Positions 24,747 to 34,399 of a stretch of DNA of 64,000 nt are shown here, one piece after another (the first letter of the stretch is position 1; each line of letters begins with the position of its first letter). Made by a program: the position numbers and the translations under genes. Source of the DNA: CAWJKP01 sp963843465 (GTDB lineage Bacteria > Planctomycetota > Planctomycetia > Pirellulales > Thermoguttaceae). The notes below the pieces were generated by a model. It saw only the letters and a program-made list of their open reading frames with translations, did not search any database and was not told where the DNA came from. The stretch covers positions 62,001-126,000 of the forward strand of contig CAWJKP010000008.1 in NCBI GenBank assembly GCA_963843465.1, read 5' to 3'.

Positions 24747-26015
24747 TTACTCGTCCTTCTCTTGGCGAAGCTTCTCCCGAGCCTCCTTGCCGCGGCGCTC
24801 GTTCTCCTCCATGTCCTTGATGGTGACCTTGGTGTCCAGCGAATGCCTGCGGATCTTCACCACGCTCGACGAGGAGGGAATGAGCATCTTCACCACCACG
24901 TCGTCCCACTCGATCGAGCCCGGGCTGAGGTAACCGTAGAGCATGATCTTGCCCCACTTGGGATTGTACTTGGTGTGCTTGGGAGTGAAGTCCTCGGTCT
25001 GGGTGTTCCAGACGTTCGGCGGGCCCTTGAGATTCTGCTGGCTGCGGTAGACCTCGCGGCGCTGCATGGCGCCGGCGGAGGTGACGTCGCGCGCAGCGCC
25101 CTCCGCGCGATAGTCCGAGGCCATCTCGTCATAGCACTTGATGAAGACCTTGGGCGAAGGGCCCGTGGTACGATAGCGGACCTGGAAACGGTACTTGGCG
25201 CCTTCCTGGACGGGGAAGAAGTCGCTGTAGTACATCACGCCTTCGTTCTCGGCGACGGCCCTGGGGATGTCGAAGCGGATCACGTGGTTCTTGGGGTTGC
25301 CGTTCTCGGGGACCCACTTGACCAGGTTGCCCAGGGGCTCGCGCCGCTGGCCGCCGCGGGGCTCCCAGCCGCGGGGCACGCCGCGGCTGCCGTACTCGAA
25401 GTCGCCGCCGACGATCAGGTTGGGATTCACCTTCCAGGCCCGCTCGGCCGTCTCGTCCGGCGGCGGCGGCCCGCCCGGCTCGCGGCCATAGAGCTTGTTC
25501 AACATGTCCTTGGTGTAAAGGTGCGGGATCTCGGCGGCGGCGTTGGTGCGGGCCGACTTGTCGTAGAGCACCTTGGGCTCGCTGGAGCCGGTGAAGTCGA
25601 CGCACTTCATCTTGATATCGTAGATCTCGCCCTCCGTCCCAGCCACGCGCTCGACGCTGCCCCAGATGGCGATGTCGGCGTCGAAGGTTCCGCGGACCAC
25701 TTCCTTCACTTTGTCCAGCGGCGTATCGGGCGTGATCGTGATGCCGTTGGTCGAGCAGGTGTCGCGGACGTTGGCCATCTCCGTGATGGCGAAGCCGCCC
25801 TCCCGCCGGATCTTCGCGTAGGCCATCTCGGCCGCATGTTGGCCGGTGCGGCCTTCGTCCCACTTGGAGACGTAGTCGAAAACCACCACGGCCCTCTGCT
25901 TAGGCTCATCCGCGCGGACCCAAGCTGCCAAGATGCCCAGGATGGCGAGGAATCCGGCCAAGAACAGCGCGGCGAGTATTAAGGGAAGCAAACGGGTAAA
26001 TGGCGCGTGTGGCAC
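24747..26015 (-). CDS. Secreted or membrane-anchored conserved protein
   Basis: A 422-residue protein with an N-terminal hydrophobic segment (LILAALFLAGFLAILGILAA) acting as signal or anchor. Residues about 40-190 form an alpha/beta domain with VVVFDYVSKWDEGRTGQHAA and DADIAIWGSVERV, reminiscent of TolB/CsgG-type lipoprotein domains. Residues about 200-370 look like a beta-sandwich binding module (NLIVGGDFEYGSRGVPRGWE; IEWDDVVVKML), similar to CBM4/9-like folds. The tail is a charged helix (ENERRGKEAREKLRQEKDE). The start is a GTG with AGGAG about ten bases upstream. I cannot name its function; it lies among other envelope proteins. Confidence 0.6.
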   Translation of the reverse strand: MPHAPFTRLLPLILAALFLAGFLAILGILAAWVRADEPKQRAVVVFDYVSKWDEGRTGQHAAEMAYAKIRREGGFAITEMANVRDTCSTNGITITPDTPLDKVKEVVRGTFDADIAIWGSVERVAGTEGEIYDIKMKCVDFTGSSEPKVLYDKSARTNAAAEIPHLYTKDMLNKLYGREPGGPPPPDETAERAWKVNPNLIVGGDFEYGSRGVPRGWEPRGGQRREPLGNLVKWVPENGNPKNHVIRFDIPRAVAENEGVMYYSDFFPVQEGAKYRFQVRYRTTGPSPKVFIKCYDEMASDYRAEGAARDVTSAGAMQRREVYRSQQNLKGPPNVWNTQTEDFTPKHTKYNPKWGKIMLYGYLSPGSIEWDDVVVKMLIPSSSSVVKIRRHSLDTKVTIKDMEENERRGKEAREKLRQEKDE

Positions 26016-26421
26016 GTGAGAAGACTCCTATTATGCCTCTTCCTTTGGGAGAGAGGCGGGGGCACAAGCACGAAATCCGAATCTCGAAACACGAAACAAG
26101 TGCGAATATCAAATCTCAAATTTGAAATCTCAAATCTGAAACCTCAAAATCGATCTCCGCCATTCCGTAACCCAATTGATTGTAAACCTCAAACGCCGCG
26201 CCCATCAGGTCGTAGCCTTCTTGCTGGAACACGGCCGGCCCCCATTGCGAGAAGGAAGAAGCGAAAGGAACACTAATCGACGCTAATCGACGCTAATAAA
26301 CCAGGGGGCGTTGGACAATCGGCTTACAGTAACGCACGCCGTCCCACTCTGCGCCCTGAGCCCCAACAAGAAGACATTAATGGTTCGCCCGCCTGGTTTA
26401 CGAATCACGGCCCTCGCGACG
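26016..26421. other. Intergenic region with AT-richer repeats
   Basis: No gene supported. At about 26,105-26,150 there are short tandem, partly palindromic units of the type TCAAATCTCAAATTTGAAAT, conspicuous in this GC-rich DNA. CTAATCGACGCTAATCGACG near 26,274-26,293 is a short direct repeat. A GGGAGAGAGG half-palindrome lies at about 26,047-26,056. The ORFs here on both strands lack protein-like features. Confidence 0.5.
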
Positions 26422-26709
26422 CTATCGATTCTTCTGAGAATCAGTGCTGTCCCCTTCTCCATCCTCGGCGTTGGCCGTGTTTCCTTCGTGGCTTTTGTCC
26501 TGCGGAGGTAACTTCCCTCGGAACGCACCCTTGAACGACCAAGCGGAGAACAATGCCAGCAGGTTGACAGCGGCCACTAGCGCCGCTAGTTCGCGCACGC
26601 CCTTTGCTGAAAAAGCAAGGTCGCCACGCATAAACCTGATCCCAAGGATGTAGCTTCCAATCGCCCCTACCACGAATATCGCTCCAAGCAGTATCTTCGC
26701 AATCTTCAT
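26422..26709 (-). CDS. Small membrane protein
   Basis: A 95-residue protein with two predicted membrane helices (ILLGAIFVVGAIGSYILGI at 5-23 and ELAALVAAVNLLALFSAWSF at 40-59), followed by a hydrophilic, acidic tail from about residue 70. No family is recognised. The hydrophobic pattern and a basic start (MKIAK) make it look like a real gene. A GGCAGCGCC precedes the ATG, without a strong ribosome binding site. Confidence 0.5.
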   Translation of the reverse strand: MKIAKILLGAIFVVGAIGSYILGIRFMRGDLAFSAKGVRELAALVAAVNLLALFSAWSFKGAFRGKLPPQDKSHEGNTANAEDGEGDSTDSQKNR

Positions 26710-26735
26710 GGCGCTGCCTCACGTCAGCCCTGTTT

Positions 26736-26826
26736 CGCCCTTTCAGGGCTTCGCGTGTACGGGTCTCCGCACCCAGGGCGGCGCTGCGCTTGCCCTGGGC
26801 TGATATGTTACGCCCTTTCAGGGCTG
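26736..26826. repeat. CGCCCTTTCAGGGCT repeat
   Basis: CGCCCTTTCAGGGCT occurs at both ends and ACCCAGGGCGGCGCTGCGCT with TGCCCTGGGC lies between, so small palindromes flank a larger one. Similar AGCCCAGGGCGATGCCCTGG units recur at about 30,758-30,905. Confidence 0.75.
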
Positions 26827-26838
26827 AGCCAGCTCCGT

Positions 26839-29800
26839 CTATTCCTTCACACGATGTTCCGGCTGGCTTGCGGCCGGCGCGTTTGCGGCCGGCTTGGCGG
26901 GGGCCGCGTCGGCTTGGGCCGCGTCGCCGTTGGCGAGGGCCTCGAAGTATTGGCGGTTGAAGTCCTCCCAGCCGGCGGGCGAGGGATCCTGCATGGCGCC
27001 GAGGATGTCCTTCTGGATGGAGGTCGGCAGGTTCACCGAGGCGTCCTTCTTGACCTCGAAGTCGCCCTTGAGGTACTGCTTGACGTTGCCCAGGCCCTCC
27101 AACAACACCTTCCGCTCCCGCAGCACGTTCTTATAGTTGCCCGCTTTCAGGTCCAGCTCGACCTGCTTCATCACGTCGATCATCTTTTCCAGGTCCTGGT
27201 GGTGGTAGCCGGTGACCTTGAAATGCTGGAGGTCGACCCCTTGGGCCTTGTTCCGCAGGGCGGCCTGCTTGCCGGCCAGGCGATTGTGATCGCGCTTGCC
27301 GTGCGCGGCGGGCTGAGGGCCTTCCAATCCTTCGCCGCCCTCGCCGCTCTCCTTGCCGCCACCGCTGGCGCCGCCTTGCGAGCTGGTGTCGTGGTCCTTG
27401 ATCTGGCCTTTCATGATCGGGTCGGGCGTCAGGCGGCTGGGGGTCTTGCGGCCGCCCTTGCCCACCGCCTCGTCGCCCACGAACTCGCCGCTGGACTTGC
27501 CCGTGCGGCCTTCCCCCGACCGCCCCCCGATCTCCTGGCCGCTGGGCAGCCGGTTGCCGGTCACGCCCGTGGCGAGGTTGTTGGAGATCGGACCGTCCGA
27601 AGCGTCCCAGCCGGCGTGGGCCGAGTCCATCGCGCTGGAGGAAATCTCCTGGGCCTCGTCCATCAGGTCCTCTTCCTGCTCCGCCAGGTCGCCGATCAGG
27701 TCTTCCAGCTCGCCGGGCAGCTCGGCCATGGGGGCCTGCTTGTCCTTGTCCGAAAGCGACTTCCTCCTGGCTCCATTTCTGCCGGTCGGGCGTGTCCGGG
27801 AGCCACTTCTCCATGTTCGTTTTCAGCGCCTCGGCCTTCTCGAAGCCCTGCTGCTCCAGCGGCACGGCGATCTCGGCCGACTTGCTCAACAAGGCGTCCT
27901 CCGCCATCTTCAGCTCGGTCTGGATTTCGTTGGCTTCCTTGGCCTGCGAGGCGTTGGAGAAGTCCTGGTCGGGGAGTTTGCTCAAGTCGGTCTGCAGCTC
28001 CTTCATGAACTTCGCCAGGTCGTCCTCGGTGGCCGCCAGCTTCTTGAGCAACTGCTCTTCCTTGTCGGAGAAATTCTCCACCGGCTTCTTGGCCAGGTTC
28101 TCCGAGGCCTCGACCACCTTCTTCTGCTGCTCCAGCAGCTTGTCGAGCTTCTTCTTGTCCTCCTGGAACTTCTTTTTCTCGTCGTCCGGCAGGTTGCCGC
28201 CGGGATGCTTCTTCATCTCGGAGAGGATCTCCGACTCGGCCTTGCGGGTGGCGTCGAGGATTTTCTCCAGGGTCTCGACGATCCGGTCCTGGAGCTTGTT
28301 GAGCTTGGGCACCGACTGGGCGAAGGCCGGCATCTGCTGGAGCTTCACCAGCCCGTCGCACTGCTGCACGGCTTCGAGCATCTCGTTGAAGGCCAACTGG
28401 TTGAGCACCCGCTTGATGGCGGCCCGCTCGTCGGCGTCCTTGGCGGGGATGGTCCTGGCCAGATCGATGGACGACTTCTGGATCTCGGTCTGCGACCGGC
28501 GGACCACTTCCGCGGAGGCCGCGGCCTTGGCCGCCTCCTTTTCCAAGGGGATCTTCACCGTCTGGTTCCGCGCGGCGAACTGCATTTCCAGGATCTTGCG
28601 GATCGCCGCCCGCAGGCCGTCGAGCTGCTCCAGGGTGGCGGCGGCCTTCTTCTCCTCGGCGACGATGCGGATCGAGGCCCAGCCGCTGGCCGTCTGCTGG
28701 GGCTTGAGGTCCAGGCCCCAGTCGGAGATGTCCCGCGTATCCCAGGCGACCGCCCGCACCAGCACCGTATCGCCGTCCTTGATCTTGCCGGCGGGCAGCT
28801 CCAGGCGGTGTTGCAGCAGGGCCGTGGTCTTGCCCTCGAAGGTGGTCCATTCCTGGACCGTGGACAAGGGGATGACGTCGGCCTGGTCGTCGGGCGACTC
28901 GGCCTTGGCGGGCGCGGGGTACTCGTCACGCTCCGCGTGACGCGCGTCCTCGCGCGGAGCGTGAGGAGTACCTGGGACGGCCGACGGGGCGTCGCCCTCG
29001 GTCTTCCTGGCCTTCATCTCCAGCCGCACGCGGCCGAGCATGTGGTCGTCGCCGGCGCGGATCGTCACGGGGATGCCGGCGCCGGAGCGGCCGTCGAGTT
29101 GCGCTCCGGCTTGAGCAGCTCGACCGTGGGCGGCTGATCGGGCAGCACGTGGATGCGGTTGACCCGCGGATCGGGGTCCGTATGCCCCAGGCTGTCGAAG
29201 ACGTGGATCGTGTAGGGAGCGTCTTTCAACAGCGGGAACTTCACCACCAAGGCGCCGGACGGATCGACCTGTCCGACGAACCGCTCCCCGCCCACCTCGA
29301 CGTGCCCCTTGGCGATGGGCACGGAGGGCCGGACTGCCAGCTCCGCCACCGTGTACTGCGGGGCCTCCAGGTCGCCCTGCTTTTGCGAGAAGGTGTCCTT
29401 GGGCTTGCCCAGGTAGGCCGGATAGGCGAAGGTCACCTGGATCTCCGCGATCGCCGGCTTCTCCACCAGGCCCACGCTGTAAACGTCGCTCTGCGAGTCG
29501 CCGACCTCTACCCGGTACTTCAGCGGCTTGAGCACGGCCGGGATGTTCAGCGTGTACTTGGTCAACGTCTTGTCGACCGTCATCGAGATCGGCGTTTCCT
29601 TCTTCTCGCCTTCGGAGGTGACGAACATCGTCGCCCTGAAGGCCTTGGGCGCGGGGCCGGCCGCCTCGACCTCGGCCTCCACGTCCAGGCCCGCCCCCAC
29701 CATGATCTCCGTGTTGCCCGGCCTGACGGCGACGATCCGCACCTTGCCCACCGAGGGCACGAACTTCCAAGGCTCCATCAAGCGATTGGCGGCCGAGCCC

Positions 29801-30351
29801 AAGTTGGGCATCAGAAGCTGGCAGACCAGCGCCAAGACCACCAGGAAACCCAGGACCGCCACCGACTCGCCGAAGTCGCGCGGCGTCTGCAGGCAGTAGC
29901 GGAACCGCCGCCAGCGAGTCTCCTTGGCGGCCGCTGCCTCAAAGCGGACCTGCCGCAGCCGCGTGGCCGCCTCGCTCACCGCCACCTCGCAAAAACCGCG
30001 GTTCTCGTTCTTCGTGTCGCCGGAAAGCTGCACCAGGTTGATCAGGTCGCTCCCCAATTCCGGAAGCTCGGCTTCGACACAGCGGGCGGTGGCCTCCAAA
30101 CTCCGCTGCCCCCGCATCAGCCGCCGGCAGAGCATCACGATCAGCGTGACCGTCAGCCCCAGCCAGGTGACGAACATCGCCGCCAGCAACCCCTGCGGAA
30201 ACCGCACCAGGGCGTCCAGGACCATGCACACCAAGAGCGCGCCAAAGGAGACGCACATCGCCAGCACGGCCGTGCTCAAAAGCGTGAACAACCACCACTT
30301 CTGCCGTGCCGCATCCAGCCGCTGAATGACGCTCTGAGCTACCGGAGACAT
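26839..30351 (-). CDS. Large DUF4175-like membrane-anchored coiled-coil protein, two frameshifts
   Basis: Three frames join into one protein of about 1,170 residues. The N-terminal part (from 30,351) has two membrane helices near residues 20-75 and one at about 165-185, then Ig-like beta regions (KVRIVAVRPGNTEIMVGAGL; YRVEVGDSQSDVYSVGLVE). The centre is a long charged coiled coil with KKKFQEDKKKLDKLLEQQKK-like stretches. The C-terminal part is Gly/Ser-rich and low complexity before a final helical domain. Frame breaks lie near 29,095 (a base missing after STAAP) and near 27,765 (one base too many, or two missing, after KWSQEE). A 53-bp palindrome at 28,919-28,971 is translated as GTPHAPREDARHAERDEYPA. 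Large proteins of this layout recur in Planctomycetota; their function is unknown. Confidence 0.7.
28919..28971. repeat. CACGCTCCGCGTGA palindrome inside DUF4175-like gene
   Basis: GTACTCGTCACGCTCCGCGT and an inverted partner ending GCGTGAGGAGTAC, in frame within the large minus-strand gene. It is the same family as the tandem pair in the radical SAM gene and yields nearly the same peptide. Confidence 0.85.
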
Positions 30352-31394
30352 CCAGGTACCCTCCCCCGAGAAAAAGAAGGCTACGACCGGGCCGCCGCCG
30401 CGCAGCGAGCCGGCTACTCCCCTCCACTTGACTATTCTGACGGTTCGAGGGGCAGGTGGTCAAGAGGCGTGTCAGCGGCCCCGGGCGGGGAAACGGCCCT
30501 AACGGTGTATATGACTACACCTTATTGTGGGTACAAGCTCGCGTAAGCGAGCGCCTAGTGGTCAGTGGCTAGTGGCTAGTGGCTAGTGGTCAGTGGCTAG
30601 TGGTCAGTGGCTAGTGGTCAGTGGCTAGCCAGCGACGCTGGAAAAACATGGGGCTTGGGGTGGTGAAAGGATCAGCCTCCGTGGGGCCCTGATGGTTCCT
30701 ATTTTCTTGTGCGCAGGTTTGAGCCTGGTTTTCGGGCCAAAGGCCCGGTAGTTCTTCCAGCCCAGGGCGATGCCCTGGGGAGAGGGGAGAAATCATACTC
30801 TTATCGGCCCGACGGGCCAACCTTTCGCCTGAAGAACCGTTGGCCCGTTGGGCCGGCGGGGCTGGCGCGGGCACCATCGTCCCCAGGGCGTTGCCCTGGG
30901 CTTGAAGAACGGCCGCCCCCTTGGGGCGGGAAACGGAACAAAACTCGCAACCGCAATTCTGACCCAACGCGGCGACTTTTCACCTCCCCACACGGGACTC
31001 ATAGGACGGATGGGACTTATGAGACCCATCCGTCCCCTAGGTTCCATCGCTGCCCACCAACCACCGACCACTAACCACTAACCACTGACCACTAGCCACT
31101 AGCCACTGACCACTAGCCACTGTTGGTGGGCCGGCGGCCGCCAAGGCGGCCTGGTCCCACCCTACAACCTGTGGCCTTCGGAATATTCCCGGGAGCCGGG
31201 GGATTTGCAGACGCCGACGAGGGAGTTTACAATGGGGTGAACCCGGCACGGTCGGCTGCGGTTGTGTCCGCAGATCCCGCCCTTACCGTGCGCACGACGC
31301 GCTGCCTGTCCTTGTGGGCAGGTCCTGCCGATGGTGTGTTCCTGATGCAGTTTGCGCCCTGGGGCGATCTCTTGGTGATGCGAGGACTCTTGGA
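30352..31394. repeat. Intergenic region with inverted-minisatellite element
   Basis: No gene. From 30,554 to about 30,627 units of TAGTGGTCAGTGGC repeat in tandem, and from about 31,068 to 31,123 the complementary CCACTAGCCACTGACCACTA appears, bounding a 570-bp element. Inside lie AGCCCAGGGCGATGCCCTGG palindromes, a GGCCCGACGGGCC/GGCCCGTTGGGCC pair, and the dispersed segment shared with 20,788-20,845. Next to it (31,125-31,160) is a GGTGGGCCGGCGGCCGCC element. From 31,170 to 31,394 is the upstream region of the SUMF1-like gene; I see no clear promoter. Confidence 0.7.
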
Positions 31395-32590
31395 ATGAAC
31401 AACCATGAATCGAAGGCCCGGCGCGTGTTGTCGCTGGGCGTTGCCGGCGCGATCGGCCTGGTCTTGGCTCTGGGCGGCTCGGCGCGGGCCCAGGGGGACA
31501 ACAAGACCCCGTCCGGCGAGGTCAACTCGGAGAACAAAGCGAAGGCCCTGGAATACTTGATGACGCCGACGGTGAAACTGCTTCCCCAGGCGCCGCTGCC
31601 GGCCAAGAACTCGACGGCCGTCGAGGAAGCCCAGATGCAACCTTACAGCGAGACCCTGCCGGGATCGGAGTTGACGTTCGACCTGGTGCCGATCAAGGGC
31701 GGCACGTTCAAGATGGGCAGCCCGGCCGCGGAAAAGAGCCGCAAGGACGACGAGGGCCCGCAGGTGGCGGTCGCCATCGAGCCCTTCTGGATGGGCAAGT
31801 GCGAGGTCACCTGGGACGAGTACGAGACCTGGCAGTTCAAGCTCGACGCGCAGCGCCGCAAGGCGAACCACGTCGATCCCACGCCGCTGGACAAGGTGGC
31901 CGACCTGATCGTCCGGCCCACCAATCCCTACACCGACATGAGCTTCGGCATGGGCAAGGAAGGCCGGCCCGCCGTCTGCATGACCCAGTATGCGGCGCAG
32001 ACCTACTGCAAGTGGCTTTCGGCCAAGACCGGTCGTTACTACCGCCTGCCCACCGAGGCCGAGTGGGAATATGCCTGCCGGGCGGGGACCGAGACGGCCT
32101 ACAGCTTCGGCGACGACCCCAAGCAACTGGACGAATACGCCTGGTACGTCGACAACAGCAACGAGAAGTATCATAAGGTCGGCACGAAGAAGCCCAATCC
32201 CTGGGGCCTCTACGATATGTACGGCAACGTCAGCGAGTGGACCCTCGACCAGTACGCCGTGGACAGCTACAAGAAGCTGGCGGCCTCCGGCAAGCCGGTG
32301 AAGGCACCTACGTGGCGGCCACGAAGGAGTTTCCCCGCGTGGTCCGCGGCGGGTCGTGGGACGACGACGCCGACGCCTGCCGCAGCGCCACCCGGCGGGG
32401 CTCCACCAAGGACTGGAAGATGCAGGATCCGCAGATCCCCCAGAGCATCTGGTACCTGACCGACGCCACGTTCGTCGGTTTCCGCGTGGTGCGGCCGCTG
32501 CGCGTTCCCAGCGTGGAGGAGTGCAAGGTCTACGATCCCGATCCGCAAATCGCCTTGGAGTACCGCAAGGCCCAGGGAGGGAAGGAGTAA
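31395..32590 (+). CDS. Secreted SUMF1/FGE-like protein, one-base frameshift
   Basis: About 398 residues with a signal peptide (RRVLSLGVAGAIGLVLALGG, cleavage near SARAQG) and a formylglycine-generating-enzyme-like domain: FDLVPIKGGTFKMGSP, PFWMGKCEVTWDEYE, YYRLPTEAEWEYACRAGTET, NPWGLYDMYGNVSEW and VVRGGSWDDDADACRSATR, GFRVVR. One base is missing near 32,308, between KPVKAP and YVAATKEF. Of the two copper-binding Cys typical of true FGE near the RGGS motif, only one Cys is visible here. It is therefore probably a fold relative with binding or other activity rather than a sulfatase activator. The start at 31,395 is chosen for the signal peptide. Confidence 0.85.
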
Positions 32591-32650
32591 GGAGGAAGGC
32601 GGAGGGCGGAAAGGCAAAAGCTGATATGCTGCTCGCGGCAGCAGCCGACA

Positions 32651-32708
32651 CTAGCCCGAAGCGCGAGCGAGGGACGAAAGGGCTTCCCTCGCTTGCGCTT
32701 CGGGCTAG
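32651..32708. repeat. CTAGCCCGAAGCGCGAGCGA palindrome
   Basis: Arms of about 22 bp with a 13-bp loop, one mismatch between arms. It lies between the SUMF1-like and the oxidoreductase genes and belongs to the family at 6887-6945. Confidence 0.9.
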
Positions 32709-32807
32709 TGGATCGCGGCGCGAAGTGCGTCAGGCTCAACCTCGTGCAGTGTGGCTATGAGTTGCGTTCGTTTGAGGTTTGCTAACCAGGAAAAGGAGTT
32801 ACACAGG

Positions 32808-34091
32808 ATGAGCGAGACGAAGAAAGCTTCACGCCGGGACTTCCTCAAGGGTTCCGCGACGGTGGTGGCCGGGACGGCGCTGGCCGCCAGTCTGAACGTC
32901 GGCCGCTTTGCCCACGCGGCCGGGTCGGACGTGATCAAGGTCTGCCTGGTGGGCGCCGGCGGACGCGGCCAGGGAGCCATCCGCAACTGCCTCAATGCCG
33001 ACCCTGGCCTGAAGTGCGTGGCCTTGGCCGACGCCTTCGAGGGCAACGCCAAAGGCGCCGCCAACGGCCTGCGCGGCGACGGGGAATATAAGTCCAAGGT
33101 CGACCTGCCCGAGGAGCGCGTCTTCTGGGGCCTGGACGCCTATAAGAAGGCCATCGACTGCGGCATCGACCTGGTCGTCACGGCCGCCCCGCCGGGTTTC
33201 CGCCCGATGCACTACGCCTACGCCGTCAAGGCCGGCAAGAACATCTTCATGGAGAAGCCTTGCTGCACCGACGCCGCCGGCTTCCGCACGCTGATGGAGG
33301 CCAACAAGCTGGCCGACGAGCAGAACCTCAAGGTCGGCGTGGGCCTTCAGCGCCACCACCAGTCCAACTACCTGGGCTCGATCCAGGCCATCCGCGACGG
33401 CAAGTACGGCGAGATCCTCTTCCAGCGGGTCTACTGGAACGGCGGCGACATCTGGCTCCGCGGACGCGAAAAGGACGAGAGCGAGATGCACTTCCAGGTC
33501 CGCAACTGGTACCACTTCGTCTGGGCCGGCGGCGACAACATCTGCGAGCAGCACGTCCACAACCTGGACATCGCCAACTGGGTCATGGAGGATCACCCCG
33601 TCGAGGCCAACGGCATGGGCGGCTGCCAGGTCCGCAAGCAGCGCAGCCAAAGCCAGATCTTCGACCACCACTTCGTCGAGTTCACCTACAAGAATGGCTC
33701 GAAGCTCTTCAGCCAGTGCCGCCAGCAAAACGGCACCTGGAGCAACGTCTCCGAGACGGCCCACGGCGCCAAGGGCGTCTGCGGCTTCGGCGATCGCGGA
33801 CCGAAGCTGGAAAGCGGCAATGCCTACGACCAGGAGCACATCGACCTGATCAAGGCCATCCGCAACAACACCAAGCAGAACGAGGGCTGGTACGGCGCCA
33901 CCAGCAGCTTCACCGCCGTCTTGGGCCGCATGGCCACCTACTCGGGCCAGGTGGTCCGCTGGGACGATGCGGTCCGCAGCGGGCCCAGCCTCTTCCCGGA
34001 GACGCTGGCCTTCGACGCCAACCCCCGCGACCTGCCCGGTCCGGACGGCAACTACCCCATGGCGGTTCCCGGGACGTTCAAGCCCTACTGA
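32808..34091 (+). CDS. Gfo/Idh/MocA oxidoreductase with Tat signal
   Basis: A 427-residue NAD(P)-dependent dehydrogenase-like protein. The N-terminus has a twin-arginine signal (SRRDFLKGSATVVAGTALAA), so it is exported folded with its cofactor. The Rossmann motif VCLVGAGGRGQGAIRN follows near residue 45, then the family EKP motif (NIFMEKPCCTD) and the alpha/beta C-terminal domain with the CEQHVHNLDIANWVMEDHP stretch that supplies the usual His. Planctomycete genomes have many such exported members, generally linked to sugar metabolism; the substrate is not predictable. AAGGAG lies upstream of ATG 32,808. It is in the same direction as the SUMF1-like gene. Confidence 0.88.
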   Translation: MSETKKASRRDFLKGSATVVAGTALAASLNVGRFAHAAGSDVIKVCLVGAGGRGQGAIRNCLNADPGLKCVALADAFEGNAKGAANGLRGDGEYKSKVDLPEERVFWGLDAYKKAIDCGIDLVVTAAPPGFRPMHYAYAVKAGKNIFMEKPCCTDAAGFRTLMEANKLADEQNLKVGVGLQRHHQSNYLGSIQAIRDGKYGEILFQRVYWNGGDIWLRGREKDESEMHFQVRNWYHFVWAGGDNICEQHVHNLDIANWVMEDHPVEANGMGGCQVRKQRSQSQIFDHHFVEFTYKNGSKLFSQCRQQNGTWSNVSETAHGAKGVCGFGDRGPKLESGNAYDQEHIDLIKAIRNNTKQNEGWYGATSSFTAVLGRMATYSGQVVRWDDAVRSGPSLFPETLAFDANPRDLPGPDGNYPMAVPGTFKPY

Positions 34092-34399
34092 CCGGCAGGT
34101 CTTTCCCGCCGTGCACATGCGGCCGAACTTGAGAAATTCCGCCGCCAGGACGCTGATTTTTTCTGGCGTTTTTTCCGCGCCGTGATATGCTTCACGTGAC
34201 GGTTGACAGCTACTTGCTTCAGAACCTCAGGACGGAGGGCAACTCATGCAAGACCCACCGGCTGGCTTACCTTGAGGAGCGCCTCGGGCGGCTCCTCAAG
34301 AGCTGACGTCGGTCTGGAAGCCATCAACAAAACACGTGGAGGAATACGCGAACCCCCGCCTTCTCTCGAGGCGGGGGTTCGGCGTTTCTTGGGGTAGCG
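34092..34399. other. Convergent intergenic region
   Basis: Between the oxidoreductase and the convergent EamA gene. A possible 36-codon reading frame, GTG 34,196 to TGA 34,306, ends THRLAYLEERLGRLLKS; it has protein-like character but no supporting family. CTTGAGGAGC/GCTCCTCAAG (34,270-34,300) forms a hairpin. The clear terminator follows at 34,348-34,385. Confidence 0.4.
34348..34390 (+). terminator. Intrinsic terminator after Gfo/Idh gene
   Basis: CGAACCCCCGCCT, a short TCTCTCG loop and AGGCGGGGGTTCG form a perfect GC-rich stem, followed by GCGTTTCTT. The U tract is modest but placement between convergent genes suits a bidirectional terminator. Confidence 0.65.

Noticed and set aside
26283..26528. 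Minus-strand ORF of 81 codons near the small membrane protein
   Set aside because: It overlaps the 95-residue membrane protein gene in another frame and is rich in unlikely residues; no start signal.
27131..29770. Minus-strand 879-codon ORF taken as one protein
   Set aside because: Its first 220 and last 200 codons are out-of-frame readings of the neighbouring parts of the DUF4175-like gene; only its middle is real.
34196..34306. Short frame ending THRLAYLEERLGRLLKS
   Set aside because: Could be a real small protein or a gene remnant, but 36 codons with a GTG start and no support are not enough.
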